Origin: CAYMLL01 sp964390645 | GTDB lineage: Bacteria > Planctomycetota > UBA8108 | Direction of reading: 5' to 3' | NCBI GenBank assembly: GCA_964390645.1 | Contig: CAYMLL010000003.1 | Location: 1 to 64,000 of the forward strand | Length of the DNA: 64,000 nt | Shown here: piece by piece, positions 37,724 to 46,916 of the stretch | Layout: every line of letters starts with the position of its first letter | How positions within the stretch are numbered: the stretch's first letter is position 1 | Translations under genes and position numbers: made by a program | Notes under the pieces: generated by a model | What the model was told of the DNA's origin: nothing | Database searches by the model: none | Seen by the model: the letters and a program-made list of their open reading frames with translations, nothing else

Positions 37724-38974
37724 TCAGGAATGGCGATCTCGGTGGATCGCCGGTGCGGAGTCGCGGTCGTGATTGCGGCCTCTGTAGACGCCGAAGTCGT
37801 TGAACCAGAGTCGCTTCGCCAGTCGGTAGGCCCAGCTCCGTTCCGGGATCTCGCTGCCGGGATTGTATTGCGACGGCCGCACCTCCATGGAAGCGAGCTC
37901 GGCCCGCGCGGTGCCGCGCGCCGTCGTGTCTCGGGCGCCGTGCTCGTCGACGAGAGCGCCGAGAAGGTCGGGACGTTCCAGGACGATGCAGCCGCGCGTT
38001 GTCGACTGTGCGAGCTCGCGAAAGTCGCGCAGAAACTCCGACTCGACGAACTTCTCCCGCATCGATCGGCTCGCGTCGTGAATCGACTCCTTCGCGAACT
38101 GAATGATCGGGCACGGCTCGATGTCGCCCCACGGGCTGATGTGGTGGCTGACGCCGTTCGCCGCGGGGCAGAGAGCCTGTCCGTCGCCGTCGAAGTAGGC
38201 GTCGATGATGACGATCGGCTTGCGTGAGCGCATCTCCACGACGAACTCGCGTGCGCGGCGTTGTTGATCGCGTGTCAGCGAGAGCTCCGGGCTGGCGTCG
38301 GGTCCCATCGGACGGTAGATGTGGAACCATGTGTAGAAGACGCCCATCTCGATGAGCCGGTCTATCCACTCCTCGGTCAGCAGGTCGTCGATATTGGTCT
38401 GGCAGAGGCTGGTACAGACGCCCGTCAGCAGCTTGTTGTCGAGGCAGCTCCGGATGCCCTGCATGGTCCGGCTGAGGACATCCTTCTGGCCGCGCCGCTC
38501 ATCGCTGACGATCTCCGTTCCCTCGACGCTGATCAGAGGCGTGACGTTGCCGAGATGCCGGAGCTCTCTCGCCACCTCGTCGGTGATGAACTGACCGTTC
38601 GTGAAGACCTGGAAGTAGCAGTCCGGATGACGGCGGAAGATCTCCAGCAGGTCGTCGTGGAGGAAGGGCTCGCCACCGACGATGCCGAAGAAGACGTTGC
38701 CCATCTCCTTCGCCTCGTCGATGAGCTTCGTCATCGCGTCGAGGCTGATCTTCTCCTGCTTGTGAGAGACGTCGACCCAGCAGCCCTGGCAGCGCAGGTT
38801 GCAGCTGTTGATGACGGAGACGTAGAGGAACGGCGGGAAGTACTCGCCGCGCTTCAGCCGTCTCTTGTGCCTCTCTATCGACCGGACGCCCTTGAATCCC
38901 ATGTTCCATGCGAGCTTCCATACGAGACGCTTGTCAGTCTCGAAGAGCACTCGTTTCGCCATCTTGAGGTACAT
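37724..38974 (-). CDS. Radical SAM protein with iron-sulfur cluster motif
   Basis: 416 residues. CNLRCQGCW with Cys58, 62 and 65 is the CxxxCxxC motif for the 4Fe-4S cluster, followed by FFGIVGGEPFLHDDLLEIF and PLISVEGTEIVSDERRGQKD, the standard radical SAM barrel. A C-terminal CPAANGVSHHISPWGDIEPC region is like SPASM auxiliary-cluster proteins. The N-terminal 50 residues are amphipathic and basic. Substrate unknown; peptide modification or lipid biosynthesis both fit. The AhpD-like gene lies 41 bases downstream on the same strand, probably co-transcribed. Confidence 0.88.
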   Translation of the reverse strand: MYLKMAKRVLFETDKRLVWKLAWNMGFKGVRSIERHKRRLKRGEYFPPFLYVSVINSCNLRCQGCWVDVSHKQEKISLDAMTKLIDEAKEMGNVFFGIVGGEPFLHDDLLEIFRRHPDCYFQVFTNGQFITDEVARELRHLGNVTPLISVEGTEIVSDERRGQKDVLSRTMQGIRSCLDNKLLTGVCTSLCQTNIDDLLTEEWIDRLIEMGVFYTWFHIYRPMGPDASPELSLTRDQQRRAREFVVEMRSRKPIVIIDAYFDGDGQALCPAANGVSHHISPWGDIEPCPIIQFAKESIHDASRSMREKFVESEFLRDFRELAQSTTRGCIVLERPDLLGALVDEHGARDTTARGTARAELASMEVRPSQYNPGSEIPERSWAYRLAKRLWFNDFGVYRGRNHDRDSAPAIHRDRHS

Positions 38975-39056
38975 GGGACCGTTCCGTCTCTGCCCGGAGA
39001 GCGGGGCATCTTAGCAGCTCGGTCGGGGCTGCTCGATCAAAAAGCCGCCGCGGCCT

Positions 39057-40163
39057 TCAGTCGCCGGGGAGCGGAGCGACGACGCGAAACCCGACGTGAC
39101 TGATGCGTGTGTCGGGCGGCACCGGCCCACGCTCCGAGGAGCGGCAGAGCCTGGCGTGATTGAAGAAGCAGCCGCCCCTGGCGACGCGCCGTTCGGAGCC
39201 CGACGTCGCGACCGGATCCGGCCCGTTCGCGGCCTCCGTCTCGTAGAAGCCGGGGTCGTGGACGTCCTCGCACCACTCGTAGACGTTGCCGTGGACGTTG
39301 TGGAGACCGAAGGGGTTGGGGTCGAACGAGTCGACCGCCACGGTGCGGCGGCGAAACTCGCCGGTCTCCCCGTCGCAGTAGACGGTGGTGCCGTCGTAGT
39401 TGGCGAGCTCCGGCGTGATCGATGGACCGAAGGAGAACGCGGTCGTCGTGTCCGCGCGAGCGGCGTATTCCCACTGTGACTCGGTGGGGAGACGCAGCCC
39501 GAGCCGCGAGCAGAACTCCGTGGCGTCGTGCCAGGAGACCTGCTCGATCGGGAGCGACCCCGAGTCGACCCCGGGTGGCAGTCGCCCGCCCTGGAAGTAC
39601 GCCGGACGATCACCCATCACCGCTTCCCACTGTCCCTGCGTGACCTCGTACTTGCCGACGAGAAACGCGTCGAGCTCGACCGGGTGCCTCGGCCCCTCGT
39701 CCCGGTCCCGCTCGCACTCGTCGTCGTTCCCCATGGCGAAGACACCTCCCGTCAGGAGCACGAAGCGGATGCCGCTGGCGTCGTGCTCGTACTCGCAGTG
39801 GCACTGCTCGTTGATGTCGACGGACGTGAAGCCACGGATGTCGTCGCACGCGGACTCGCATTCGAGGATGCCACAGAGCGGCTCGGATCCGTCGGAACCG
39901 AGGAAGAACCAGCCGAGCAGATGGATCGGATCGCTGATGTCGATGCTGTCGTCGGCGTTGAAGTCGGCGCACGCGAGTCGTGGACAGGTCGGGGCGGGAC
40001 CGCCCGAGAAGAGCCATCGGACGATGTAGACCGCGTCGCTGATGTCGACGTACGTGTCGCCGTTGGCGTCGCCGCAGACGGCCTGCGCCGCGCCTCCTGC
40101 CGGCAGCGTCGCCGCGGAAGAGGTGATGAGGACCGCGCTCAGGATCGTGCTGCGAATCGCCAT
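39057..40163 (-). CDS. Secreted SUMF1/FGE-fold protein with dockerin-like repeat pair
   Basis: 368 residues. A signal peptide (about 1-26) is followed by two EF-hand-like dockerin repeats (GDANGDTYVDISDAVYIVRW and DFNADDSIDISDPIHLLGWF, residues 30-80). Residues about 125-365 form the formylglycine-generating-enzyme (SUMF1) fold: GNDDECERDRDEGPRHPVEL, FLVGKYEVTQGQWEAVMG, RLPTESQWEYAAR, NPFGLHNVHGNVYEWCED and RVARGGCFFN. The FGE fold is widely reused for non-catalytic or binding roles, so it is not clear that this protein matures the sulfatase at 15.9 kb. Start ATG 40163 precedes the leader. Confidence 0.87.
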   Translation of the reverse strand: MAIRSTILSAVLITSSAATLPAGGAAQAVCGDANGDTYVDISDAVYIVRWLFSGGPAPTCPRLACADFNADDSIDISDPIHLLGWFFLGSDGSEPLCGILECESACDDIRGFTSVDINEQCHCEYEHDASGIRFVLLTGGVFAMGNDDECERDRDEGPRHPVELDAFLVGKYEVTQGQWEAVMGDRPAYFQGGRLPPGVDSGSLPIEQVSWHDATEFCSRLGLRLPTESQWEYAARADTTTAFSFGPSITPELANYDGTTVYCDGETGEFRRRTVAVDSFDPNPFGLHNVHGNVYEWCEDVHDPGFYETEAANGPDPVATSGSERRVARGGCFFNHARLCRSSERGPVPPDTRISHVGFRVVAPLPGD

Positions 40164-40189
40164 CCGTGTCCTCGTTGTGCGGGATACTC

Positions 40190-43100
40190 TCAGGGTGTCA
40201 CCTTCCACCCCGTGATCTCGAGGTCGAAGCTCATGTCGCTGCTGGACGAGCTGCTCTGGTGGACCTCGACGGCGAGGGTGTTCTTCCCGGCTCGCAGCGC
40301 GTTCGCCGCCAGCGGGCGCCTCTGCCAGTCCGCCTCCACCGAGCTGCCCAGGGCTCGGGGGGCGAAGGAGCCGTGGTTCACCTCGCCCTGCGGCATGTTG
40401 ATGCGGACAACCTCCTCGCCGTTGAGATAGACGATCGCGCCGTCGTCCGCGACGATTCCGAGCAGGAGGAGATCGACGTCCGGCTTCCTTTCGAGCTCGA
40501 GGACGTGCCTGAAGTAGTAGCACGAGTGCTTCTTCCTCGTGTCGTCACCGTAGCTGATGACCGTGGCCTCCGGACGTCCCTCGCCCGCGTCGCCGTAGCC
40601 GAGCTCGCTCTCGCCTTCGCTCCATGCGGAGTCGTCGTAGCCGCCGGCGTGCCAGCGGCTGCCGAGATCCTCGCCCTTGTCGTGGTAGCGCCACCTGGCG
40701 CCCCGGGCGAGCACGTCGAGCCTCGTGAGCTTGCGGTGGTGATGGTACTCCTTCGCCAGCACGACGGCCTCCTCCGGTCGCACGAGGACCACGTCGTCGG
40801 AGATCGCGGCAGTCTTTTGCAGCGCAGTGATCCTCGCGGCACTGGAGGTCAGAAACAGCGGGAAGAGCTTGCGGTAGGGCTCGAGCCCGTCGTTCGTCAG
40901 CAGCGTCGTCATGTTCTGGTCGCCGAGGTCGTGAAAGACCGCGACCTCGCCGACGAGGCGGCTCGCACTCAGCACGTCGACCTGACCGGCGCGTCGTGGA
41001 TCGAACCCGATGAAGACGCCGACGTCGGTCGGCAGTCGGCCCAGAGCGGTGTCCCGGGTCCGGGGCTCGAAAGCGCTGTGGGCGGCGATCTGGAGGAACC
41101 GGGCGCCCCGGGAGCTCATCTCCTTGCCGACAGCGTCGAAGAGCGCCTCCACGGTCTCGGGTCGCCCGGCGCCGAACGCCTTGCCGAAGCCGTCCGGTGT
41201 GAGCGACCCCGGCAGCATCAACCCCGATGCAGGCGAACCCTTCAATGCGTGCTCCACGACCGGAAGCGCGATCAGGTCGTGGACGCCGACCTCCACCGCG
41301 ATCGAGGCGGGCAGATACGGCGTGGTGGCGGCCGTCGGCGTCGGCTCGGCAGGGGCTCTCCGGGGCGGCACGGGGAGGAGCTGGAGTACGTTCGCAGACG
41401 AGGCGCTCCGGGGCCGGTTGCGTGTTGCCGCGGCGGCGAGTCGCCGCTCCTCGGCGATCGCCTTGACGAGCGAGAGCGGCTCACCGAGCACCGCGACGTA
41501 GACCTTCCTGGTGTCGAGGGTCAGCGATCGCGGCGTCATCGCCGTCGGCCGGGACGGACGGCTCTCGAGCTTGCGATAGAAGGAGCTGTTCGCCAGTCCT
41601 TCGACGTTGACGAATCTCTTTCCGGAGCGGGTCGTCAGGAGCGCGGCTCTGCCCGGATGCCCGATGGGGGGCGCCCCGCTACTGCTGCCCAGCACGGGCG
41701 TCAGCAGCGGCGTGTCGAGGAGCACGCGTCGCGCGACCTCGCGGGAGCGGCCGACGTCGAGGTTCGTGGACGCGCGGTCGATCGACGGCAGGTCGAAGGT
41801 GAACACCTTCTCGCGGACGAGAAGGTCGCGCAGGCCCCAGGTGCTCGGAGTCGCGGCCACGCAGGCGAGGACGTCGGACCGCATCAGCGGGCGGATGTTG
41901 GAGATGGCCCACTCGAGCGCCTCCGCGTGCGAGTCGAAGGTGCCCCGCAGGTCGGTGATGACCTCGAGGTCGTGGAGGCCGACGTGTCCCGGGTAAGCGA
42001 CCAGGAGCCCCTCGAGAGCGGCGATCATCGTCGCCAGGCTCAGCGATCCGTGAAGATCGGGATCGACAACCACCGCGCGGCGGTGTGAGAGCATCCCCAG
42101 AATCCCCGCCGGTGTCGACTTCTTCACTGTCCCGATCAGCTTCGCGCCGGCGAGCTGCTCGAGCCACGATCCGGCGCCGCTGGACGCGGCGAGAAAGACG
42201 GCGTGTCGGTCGCGCCGGTGGACGAGCCCCTGGGCGCTCGCCAGCAGCACGCGGTCCTCCGGCGGGCTCGTGGAGACATCGACCCAGTACACGGTGCCGT
42301 CGATCTTCTTCGCCTTCGCGAGGCCGAAGGGCTCCGGCGCGACCGCCTCGACCCGGGGGGCCTCCTGGTCGAGGCTCGCGGCGTCGAGTGGCCGGGAGAT
42401 CGCCCTCCATGCGTCGTCCGGGAGCTTGCCCCTCTCCTTCAGGCACCACGCCGCGGCACGCGCGAGGAGCTCCACGTGAAAACGCGTCGCGACGCGCGTA
42501 TCGTCGATCCATACGGGACTGGTTACCGTGTGGACGTCGAGACAGCCGGCGAAGTCGCCGGCGGTGTGGCGGACGATCCCCGCGACCGCCCAGGACCAGC
42601 TGCCGACGTTGAGCAGCGTCTCGAGCTCGACGCCCTCGATCTCGAGACGGGTGTCGAGCCCCCGGTACGCCGGCGCGAGCCCATCGATGTCGCGCATCTC
42701 GAGGCGGTCCCACGGCAGGTCGCCGAAGCCCCAGGCCGCGAGCGTCTCGCTCGGCCAGACGCGAGTGCGCGAGACGGACGAGCGCGGGTAGACACCGAGC
42801 GAACGATCGCCGCTCGAGCTCGCGAACTCGGTGCTCGGGCTCCGCTGCAGCCAGCCGCCGTAGGGCGTGTCCTCGACCGGTCGCGTGAACGGCGCTCCGC
42901 TGAGCACCATCGCGCCCGCGGACTTCCGGTAGGCGCGAATCGCGTCGACCGCTGATAGCGGGAAGCTGTCCCCGTGGGGCATCACGGTGACGGGGAAGCG
43001 CTCGACGTTGAAGACTCCCGGGTCACGCAGGTGCTCGACCCCGATCCTCCTCGCCGTGATGCCGACCTTCTCGAGCGCGTCCTGCACGCGCTCGGGCGTC

Positions 43101-43924
43101 GCCGATTCGGCGCTCTGCGAGTACGGAAACCCCGGCGCGTCGAAGATTGCCACCGCAGCAGGCTCCGGCGGCGACACTCGCGGCGCTCGTCGGGGACTGA
43201 CTTCCGCCCGGTGAGCCAGCGTCAGGCCGAGGATCTTCAGATGCGGCAGGTCGGGCAGCCGGATCGACGTCACGACCCGGTCGGCCGGAATCGGCGTGCG
43301 CTGCACCCAGAGTCGAATCGGCGTGCCGTTGCTGAGACGACGGACTCCCGAAGCGGTCGCGCCGCCGGCGACGCGGGTACGGGAGACGGTCGGTCGCGTG
43401 CCTGTGACGCGCGGTCCGCGCGCAGCGGTGAAGGTCGATGCAAAGGCGACCTCTTCCGCGAAGGCCGCCTCCCGGTTCCAGGCCGAGAGGCCGATCGGCC
43501 CGCGTCCCCTGGTGCCGTCGGCGAAGGTGAACTCGACCCAGCCGTGGTTGACGGTCCGTGCCGCGGCCGCTGTCGGCACGTCGTGAGCGGCGCCGAGCGT
43601 CAGCAGGACGTTGAAGGTGTTCTTCGTGCGCACGGCGATCGTCTGGCCGCGAAGGGCCATCATGTTCTTCGCGCCGCTCACGGTTCGCGGACGCAGGAAG
43701 ACGACCTTGCCGTGGCGCGGGGAGAGCACCTCGAGCTTCTTCCCGGCCGGGAGAATCTCGTCCGGGAAGGTCGAGCCGGCGCCGTCGAAGTCGCCTTCAC
43801 CCGCGGACCGGCGCGGCGCGAACCCGTCGGTGTCGAACCTCGAGAAGAGGTAGAGGTACTCGTCCGTCGGCGAGGAGGCCTCGGACGTGACGAGCAGGCA
43901 GAGGGTGGCGAGGAGAGGGTTCAT
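40190..43924 (-). CDS. Very large secreted hypothetical protein with terminal galactose-binding-like domain
   Basis: 1,244 residues from ATG 43924, which gives a signal peptide (NPLLATLCLLVTSEA); a longer frame from 43975 exists. The N-terminal part resembles carbohydrate-binding beta-sandwich sequence (LGAAHDVPTAAAARTVNHGW, VEFTFADGTRGRGPIGLSAW). The middle has a Rossmann-like ALEKVGITARRIGVEHL and other alpha/beta stretches, including SYSWAV-like segments and HDLGDQNMTTLLTNDG. The last 150 residues (WHAGGYDDSAWSEGESELGY, VISYGDDTRKKHSCYYFRHV, VADDGAIVYLNGEEVVRINM) are the galactose-binding-like fold common at ends of planctomycete secreted proteins. No catalytic residues recognised. It starts only 27 bases after the SUMF1-fold gene begins downstream on the same strand. 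Confidence 0.75.
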   Translation of the reverse strand: MNPLLATLCLLVTSEASSPTDEYLYLFSRFDTDGFAPRRSAGEGDFDGAGSTFPDEILPAGKKLEVLSPRHGKVVFLRPRTVSGAKNMMALRGQTIAVRTKNTFNVLLTLGAAHDVPTAAAARTVNHGWVEFTFADGTRGRGPIGLSAWNREAAFAEEVAFASTFTAARGPRVTGTRPTVSRTRVAGGATASGVRRLSNGTPIRLWVQRTPIPADRVVTSIRLPDLPHLKILGLTLAHRAEVSPRRAPRVSPPEPAAVAIFDAPGFPYSQSAESATPERVQDALEKVGITARRIGVEHLRDPGVFNVERFPVTVMPHGDSFPLSAVDAIRAYRKSAGAMVLSGAPFTRPVEDTPYGGWLQRSPSTEFASSSGDRSLGVYPRSSVSRTRVWPSETLAAWGFGDLPWDRLEMRDIDGLAPAYRGLDTRLEIEGVELETLLNVGSWSWAVAGIVRHTAGDFAGCLDVHTVTSPVWIDDTRVATRFHVELLARAAAWCLKERGKLPDDAWRAISRPLDAASLDQEAPRVEAVAPEPFGLAKAKKIDGTVYWVDVSTSPPEDRVLLASAQGLVHRRDRHAVFLAASSGAGSWLEQLAGAKLIGTVKKSTPAGILGMLSHRRAVVVDPDLHGSLSLATMIAALEGLLVAYPGHVGLHDLEVITDLRGTFDSHAEALEWAISNIRPLMRSDVLACVAATPSTWGLRDLLVREKVFTFDLPSIDRASTNLDVGRSREVARRVLLDTPLLTPVLGSSSGAPPIGHPGRAALLTTRSGKRFVNVEGLANSSFYRKLESRPSRPTAMTPRSLTLDTRKVYVAVLGEPLSLVKAIAEERRLAAAATRNRPRSASSANVLQLLPVPPRRAPAEPTPTAATTPYLPASIAVEVGVHDLIALPVVEHALKGSPASGLMLPGSLTPDGFGKAFGAGRPETVEALFDAVGKEMSSRGARFLQIAAHSAFEPRTRDTALGRLPTDVGVFIGFDPRRAGQVDVLSASRLVGEVAVFHDLGDQNMTTLLTNDGLEPYRKLFPLFLTSSAARITALQKTAAISDDVVLVRPEEAVVLAKEYHHHRKLTRLDVLARGARWRYHDKGEDLGSRWHAGGYDDSAWSEGESELGYGDAGEGRPEATVISYGDDTRKKHSCYYFRHVLELERKPDVDLLLLGIVADDGAIVYLNGEEVVRINMPQGEVNHGSFAPRALGSSVEADWQRRPLAANALRAGKNTLAVEVHQSSSSSSDMSFDLEITGWKVTP

Positions 43925-44077
43925 GCGGGACGGTCCTCCAGGGCGCCAGAGCGTGGGCACGCTCTGGCGGTCCATCGTCCGGGTGTCGAGCGCTTCGGGC
44001 TTCTTGCATCGCCCTTGCGACCAGTCTACGAGAGGACGTCCGGGTCCAGCTAGGAGATTTCGCTCTCGCCGGCGCGC

Positions 44078-46345
44078 TCAGCAGCCTTCGTAGACGTCGC
44101 AGCCGAGGTCGCCGGCGCTCGCGGGCTCGTCCGGATCGAGGCCGCAGGGGGCGCCGACGCCCGGTGGGCCCGGCAACGACGGAGGGTCGCCCTGCAGGAA
44201 GAGGTAGTTGAGGACGTGGACACCGTCCGTGAGGTTGATCGTGGCGTCGTTGTTGGCGTCGGCGCTCTCACGACAGGCCGGTGCCGTGCCTCCCTGGAAG
44301 AGGTGCTGGAAGACGGAGACCGCGTCCGAAAGCGCCAGGGTCCCGTTGCCATCCGTGTCGCCCCGATAGAATCTCGTTCCCTCGGCTCCCTCGGGCACCG
44401 CGGTGATCGTGTAGTTTCCGCGAGCGTCGACGTCACGGCTGCTGACGACGATCGAGTGGAATCCGCGCTGCAGGTCGACCTCGAGGCACGAGTTCGTCGT
44501 GCCGCGACTGCAGTTGTCATTGAAGTCGAGCTCCTCGCAGATCTCGTCGAAGAGCGCCAGCGTGGGGTCGAAGGCGTCGGAGGTCACGCGGATCGTACCG
44601 CGGAAGGGCTCGGTGAGCGCGAACGTGTAGACGTCGATGCGTTCGTCGAAGGGTGGCAGCGTGCACTCGGTCTCGGGGAAGGTCGCGGTTCTGGAATCGC
44701 CGGGTTGCAGTCCGGCGACCCGGCAGCCGATGCAGAAGTTCTCGCCGCCGAAGCAGGTCGCGGTGAGCTCGAAATCACCCGTCGCGCCGGAGGCGTAGGA
44801 GCTGACGCCCACCTGGTAGACACCCGGTCCGAGGTTCAGCACGAGCCGGGAGTTGAGGCCGTCCCCGCCGTCGTCATCCTCCGCGATCACCGTGCAGGTC
44901 TCGTCGTAGAGCTGCAGCCAGGTGTCGTAGGTTCCGGTCAGATCGATCGTCACCTCGCCCCCGCCGAGGACGAGATCGTAGAGATCGACCGACTGACCAC
45001 CCTGACGCCGGCAGTCCCCGCGCGGGAACCGGTCGGCTTCGGTGATGCCGCAGCTGGCGATACCGAGGTTGCAGTCGCCGCAGGTGTCCGGGGCCTCGCC
45101 GCAGTCGACCGCCAGCTGGTACGCGCCGGCGGCGCCGGAGGCGTAGGAGCTGACGCCGACGTAGTAGGTGCCGGGATCGACCGCCGTGAGGATCAGCGAA
45201 TTGAGCCCCACTCCTCCGTCATCGTTCTCGATGACGGTCAGGCATCCGGAGTCGAGGAGCACGAGATAGGTGTCGAAGGCGGCATCGAGCGAGATCGTCA
45301 GGAACGACGTCTCCTCGGTGACCTCCAGCACGTGGAGATCGACGCTCTGGTTGTTGCCACCGCCGGGTCGAGGGCAGCCGGTGGCGGGGAAGTCGCCGGC
45401 GACGGTCTCGCCGCACTCGATCGTGCCGACCTGACAGTCCGCGCAGACGTCATCGGGGTTGATGATCTCCCGGCACTCGACGGAGAGTGTGAAGGCTCCG
45501 CCCTGGCCGTTGCCGAAGGAGCTGACACCGACGAAGTAGGTGCCGGCGAGCACATCGACCGCCATGCGCGAGTTGAGCCCGTCGCCGCCGTCGTCGTCGG
45601 AGGCGATCTCCTGGCAAGTACTGTCGTAGAGATGAAGGTAGGTGTCGTAGTCGCCGGTGAGCGAGACCACCAGCTGCGCGTCCTCCTTCAGGGAGACGCT
45701 GTAGATGTCGAGGCCGTTGCCGCGAGGGCTGACACATTCGGCATTATCGGGGTGGACGCCGGCGACGGTCTCGCCGCAGTCAACGAGCGCCACCTCGCAA
45801 TCCTCGCAGACGGCCCCGACGTCGACGAAGCCTCCGCACTCGACGGAGAGCGTGAAGGCTCCTCCCTGACCGGCGCCGTAGGAGCTCACGCCGACGAAGT
45901 AGGCGCCGGCGAGCACATCGACCACCATGCGTGAGTTGAGTCCCTCGCCGCCGTCGTCATCCGAGGCGATCTCGAAGCAGTCGACGTCGAAGAGGTGCAG
46001 GTAGGTGTCGTAGTCACCGTTGACGGAGACCGCGAGCCGTGTGTCCTCCTCCACGGTGATGCTGTAGATGTCGAGTCCGGTGCCGCGAGGGCTGATGCAG
46101 TCGAGGTTGGCGGGGTGGACGCCGTCGACGCTCTCGCCGCAGGCGAGAAGCGCCACCTCGCAGATCTCGCAGACGGTGCCCCCGGCCCCGCCCCCCTGCT
46201 GCGCCCCCCGCTCCTGTACCCCGCCGCCGCCGCCCTTGGCCGGAACTTTCTGCCAGGCTAGGGCTGCCGGCGAGACGAGGCATGTGAGAATCAGAATCAA
46301 CGGGCGAACCAGATCGCCAGTGGCGGTAATCTCGGGTCGTGGCAT
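44078..46345 (-). CDS. Secreted protein with five tandem PPC-like modules and a dockerin-like C-terminus
   Basis: 755 residues from ATG 46345 with a signal peptide (ILILTCLVSPAALAW). Five modules begin at about residues 58, 178, 298, 418 and 538, an almost exact 120-residue (360-base) period. Each opens with a C-x-x-C-x(5-8)-C segment, and the first four share DTYLHLFD-like, DDDGGEGLNSR-like and YFVGVSS-like motifs of bacterial pre-peptidase C-terminal (PPC) domains. The fifth is diverged. A dockerin-like pair (GDTDGNGTLALSDAVSVFQH, DANNDATINLTDGVHVLNYL) and a Cys-ended tail finish it. PPC domains are accessory binding modules of secreted enzymes; here there is no enzyme domain. Probably cell-surface adhesion or ligand binding, inferred. 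Confidence 0.83.
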   Translation of the reverse strand: MPRPEITATGDLVRPLILILTCLVSPAALAWQKVPAKGGGGGVQERGAQQGGGAGGTVCEICEVALLACGESVDGVHPANLDCISPRGTGLDIYSITVEEDTRLAVSVNGDYDTYLHLFDVDCFEIASDDDGGEGLNSRMVVDVLAGAYFVGVSSYGAGQGGAFTLSVECGGFVDVGAVCEDCEVALVDCGETVAGVHPDNAECVSPRGNGLDIYSVSLKEDAQLVVSLTGDYDTYLHLYDSTCQEIASDDDGGDGLNSRMAVDVLAGTYFVGVSSFGNGQGGAFTLSVECREIINPDDVCADCQVGTIECGETVAGDFPATGCPRPGGGNNQSVDLHVLEVTEETSFLTISLDAAFDTYLVLLDSGCLTVIENDDGGVGLNSLILTAVDPGTYYVGVSSYASGAAGAYQLAVDCGEAPDTCGDCNLGIASCGITEADRFPRGDCRRQGGQSVDLYDLVLGGGEVTIDLTGTYDTWLQLYDETCTVIAEDDDGGDGLNSRLVLNLGPGVYQVGVSSYASGATGDFELTATCFGGENFCIGCRVAGLQPGDSRTATFPETECTLPPFDERIDVYTFALTEPFRGTIRVTSDAFDPTLALFDEICEELDFNDNCSRGTTNSCLEVDLQRGFHSIVVSSRDVDARGNYTITAVPEGAEGTRFYRGDTDGNGTLALSDAVSVFQHLFQGGTAPACRESADANNDATINLTDGVHVLNYLFLQGDPPSLPGPPGVGAPCGLDPDEPASAGDLGCDVYEGC

Positions 46346-46916
46346 GGGCCCCTGTCTCTTCGGAATCGTGTGATCGTCTCTCAGGGAAAGTGTCCTGCTC
46401 CGTCGATCGCTGCGCAATCAGATTCTGTCGATCGACCCGGGCGCGATTCCGCCGATACGGGAATTGTTGATACGACGGCCCGGTCCGCGGCCTCCGGGCG
46501 CGATCGAGCCACCGGCGTCGGAGAGTCTCGTCGCCACCGCCTGGAATCCCTGCGCTCGCAGGTGGATCGCAGAAGCCGATGTCGAGCCCGCCGCCGCCGC
46601 CGATCGGCTGCGCCGTCGTCGCGGTCGCGGCGCCCTCGTGCACGCGGGCGCCGTACCTCCGTCCCGGCTCGACCTCGCTGGCGCGTGTGTCCTGCCCACG
46701 CAGCGGCGCGTGACACCTCGCGCCGGTCGTCGTGCGGAATCCGATCTCACCTCGTGACCCGGGATCTCGACGGACGCGTCGGCCCGTCACCGGCCTCCCG
46801 ACTCGGTGAGGCGTTGGAGAGTTCCTTCGAAGAGCACCGGCTCTTTCGCTACAATTCGCCGTGATCACGTTCGCCTTGATCATGCACGCGGTTCTGTTCG
46901 TTCGAGGGCTCCTTCC
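46346..46916. other. Divergent intergenic region, 571 bases
   Basis: Between the PPC-array gene (minus) and the PQQ-like propeller gene (plus). Base composition is as high in GC as coding sequence, and frames are open on both strands at about 46440-46760, but none resembles a protein family, none has a good ribosome binding site, and both read as Arg-rich. It holds a possible plus-strand promoter at 46826-46855. Confidence 0.5.
46826..46855 (+). promoter_or_regulatory. Possible promoter for the propeller protein gene
   Basis: TTCGAA (46826-46831) and TACAAT (46850-46855), 18 bases apart, about 60 bases before GTG 46917. The -10 is good and the -35 weak. Confidence 0.3.

Noticed and set aside
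37724..38974. Radical SAM protein as an anaerobic sulfatase-maturating enzyme
   Set aside because: The sulfatase is 20 kb away and the N-terminal basic extension and motif spacing are unlike anSME; left as unknown substrate.
39057..40163. SUMF1-fold protein as the formylglycine-generating enzyme for the sulfatase
   Set aside because: The fold is widely reused, this copy is secreted with dockerin-like repeats, and the paired catalytic cysteines could not be confirmed by eye; kept as a fold-level call only.
46440..46760. Overlapping open frames on both strands in the 571-base divergent region
   Set aside because: No ribosome binding site, no family resemblance, and Arg/Ala/Pro composition expected from random high-GC sequence.
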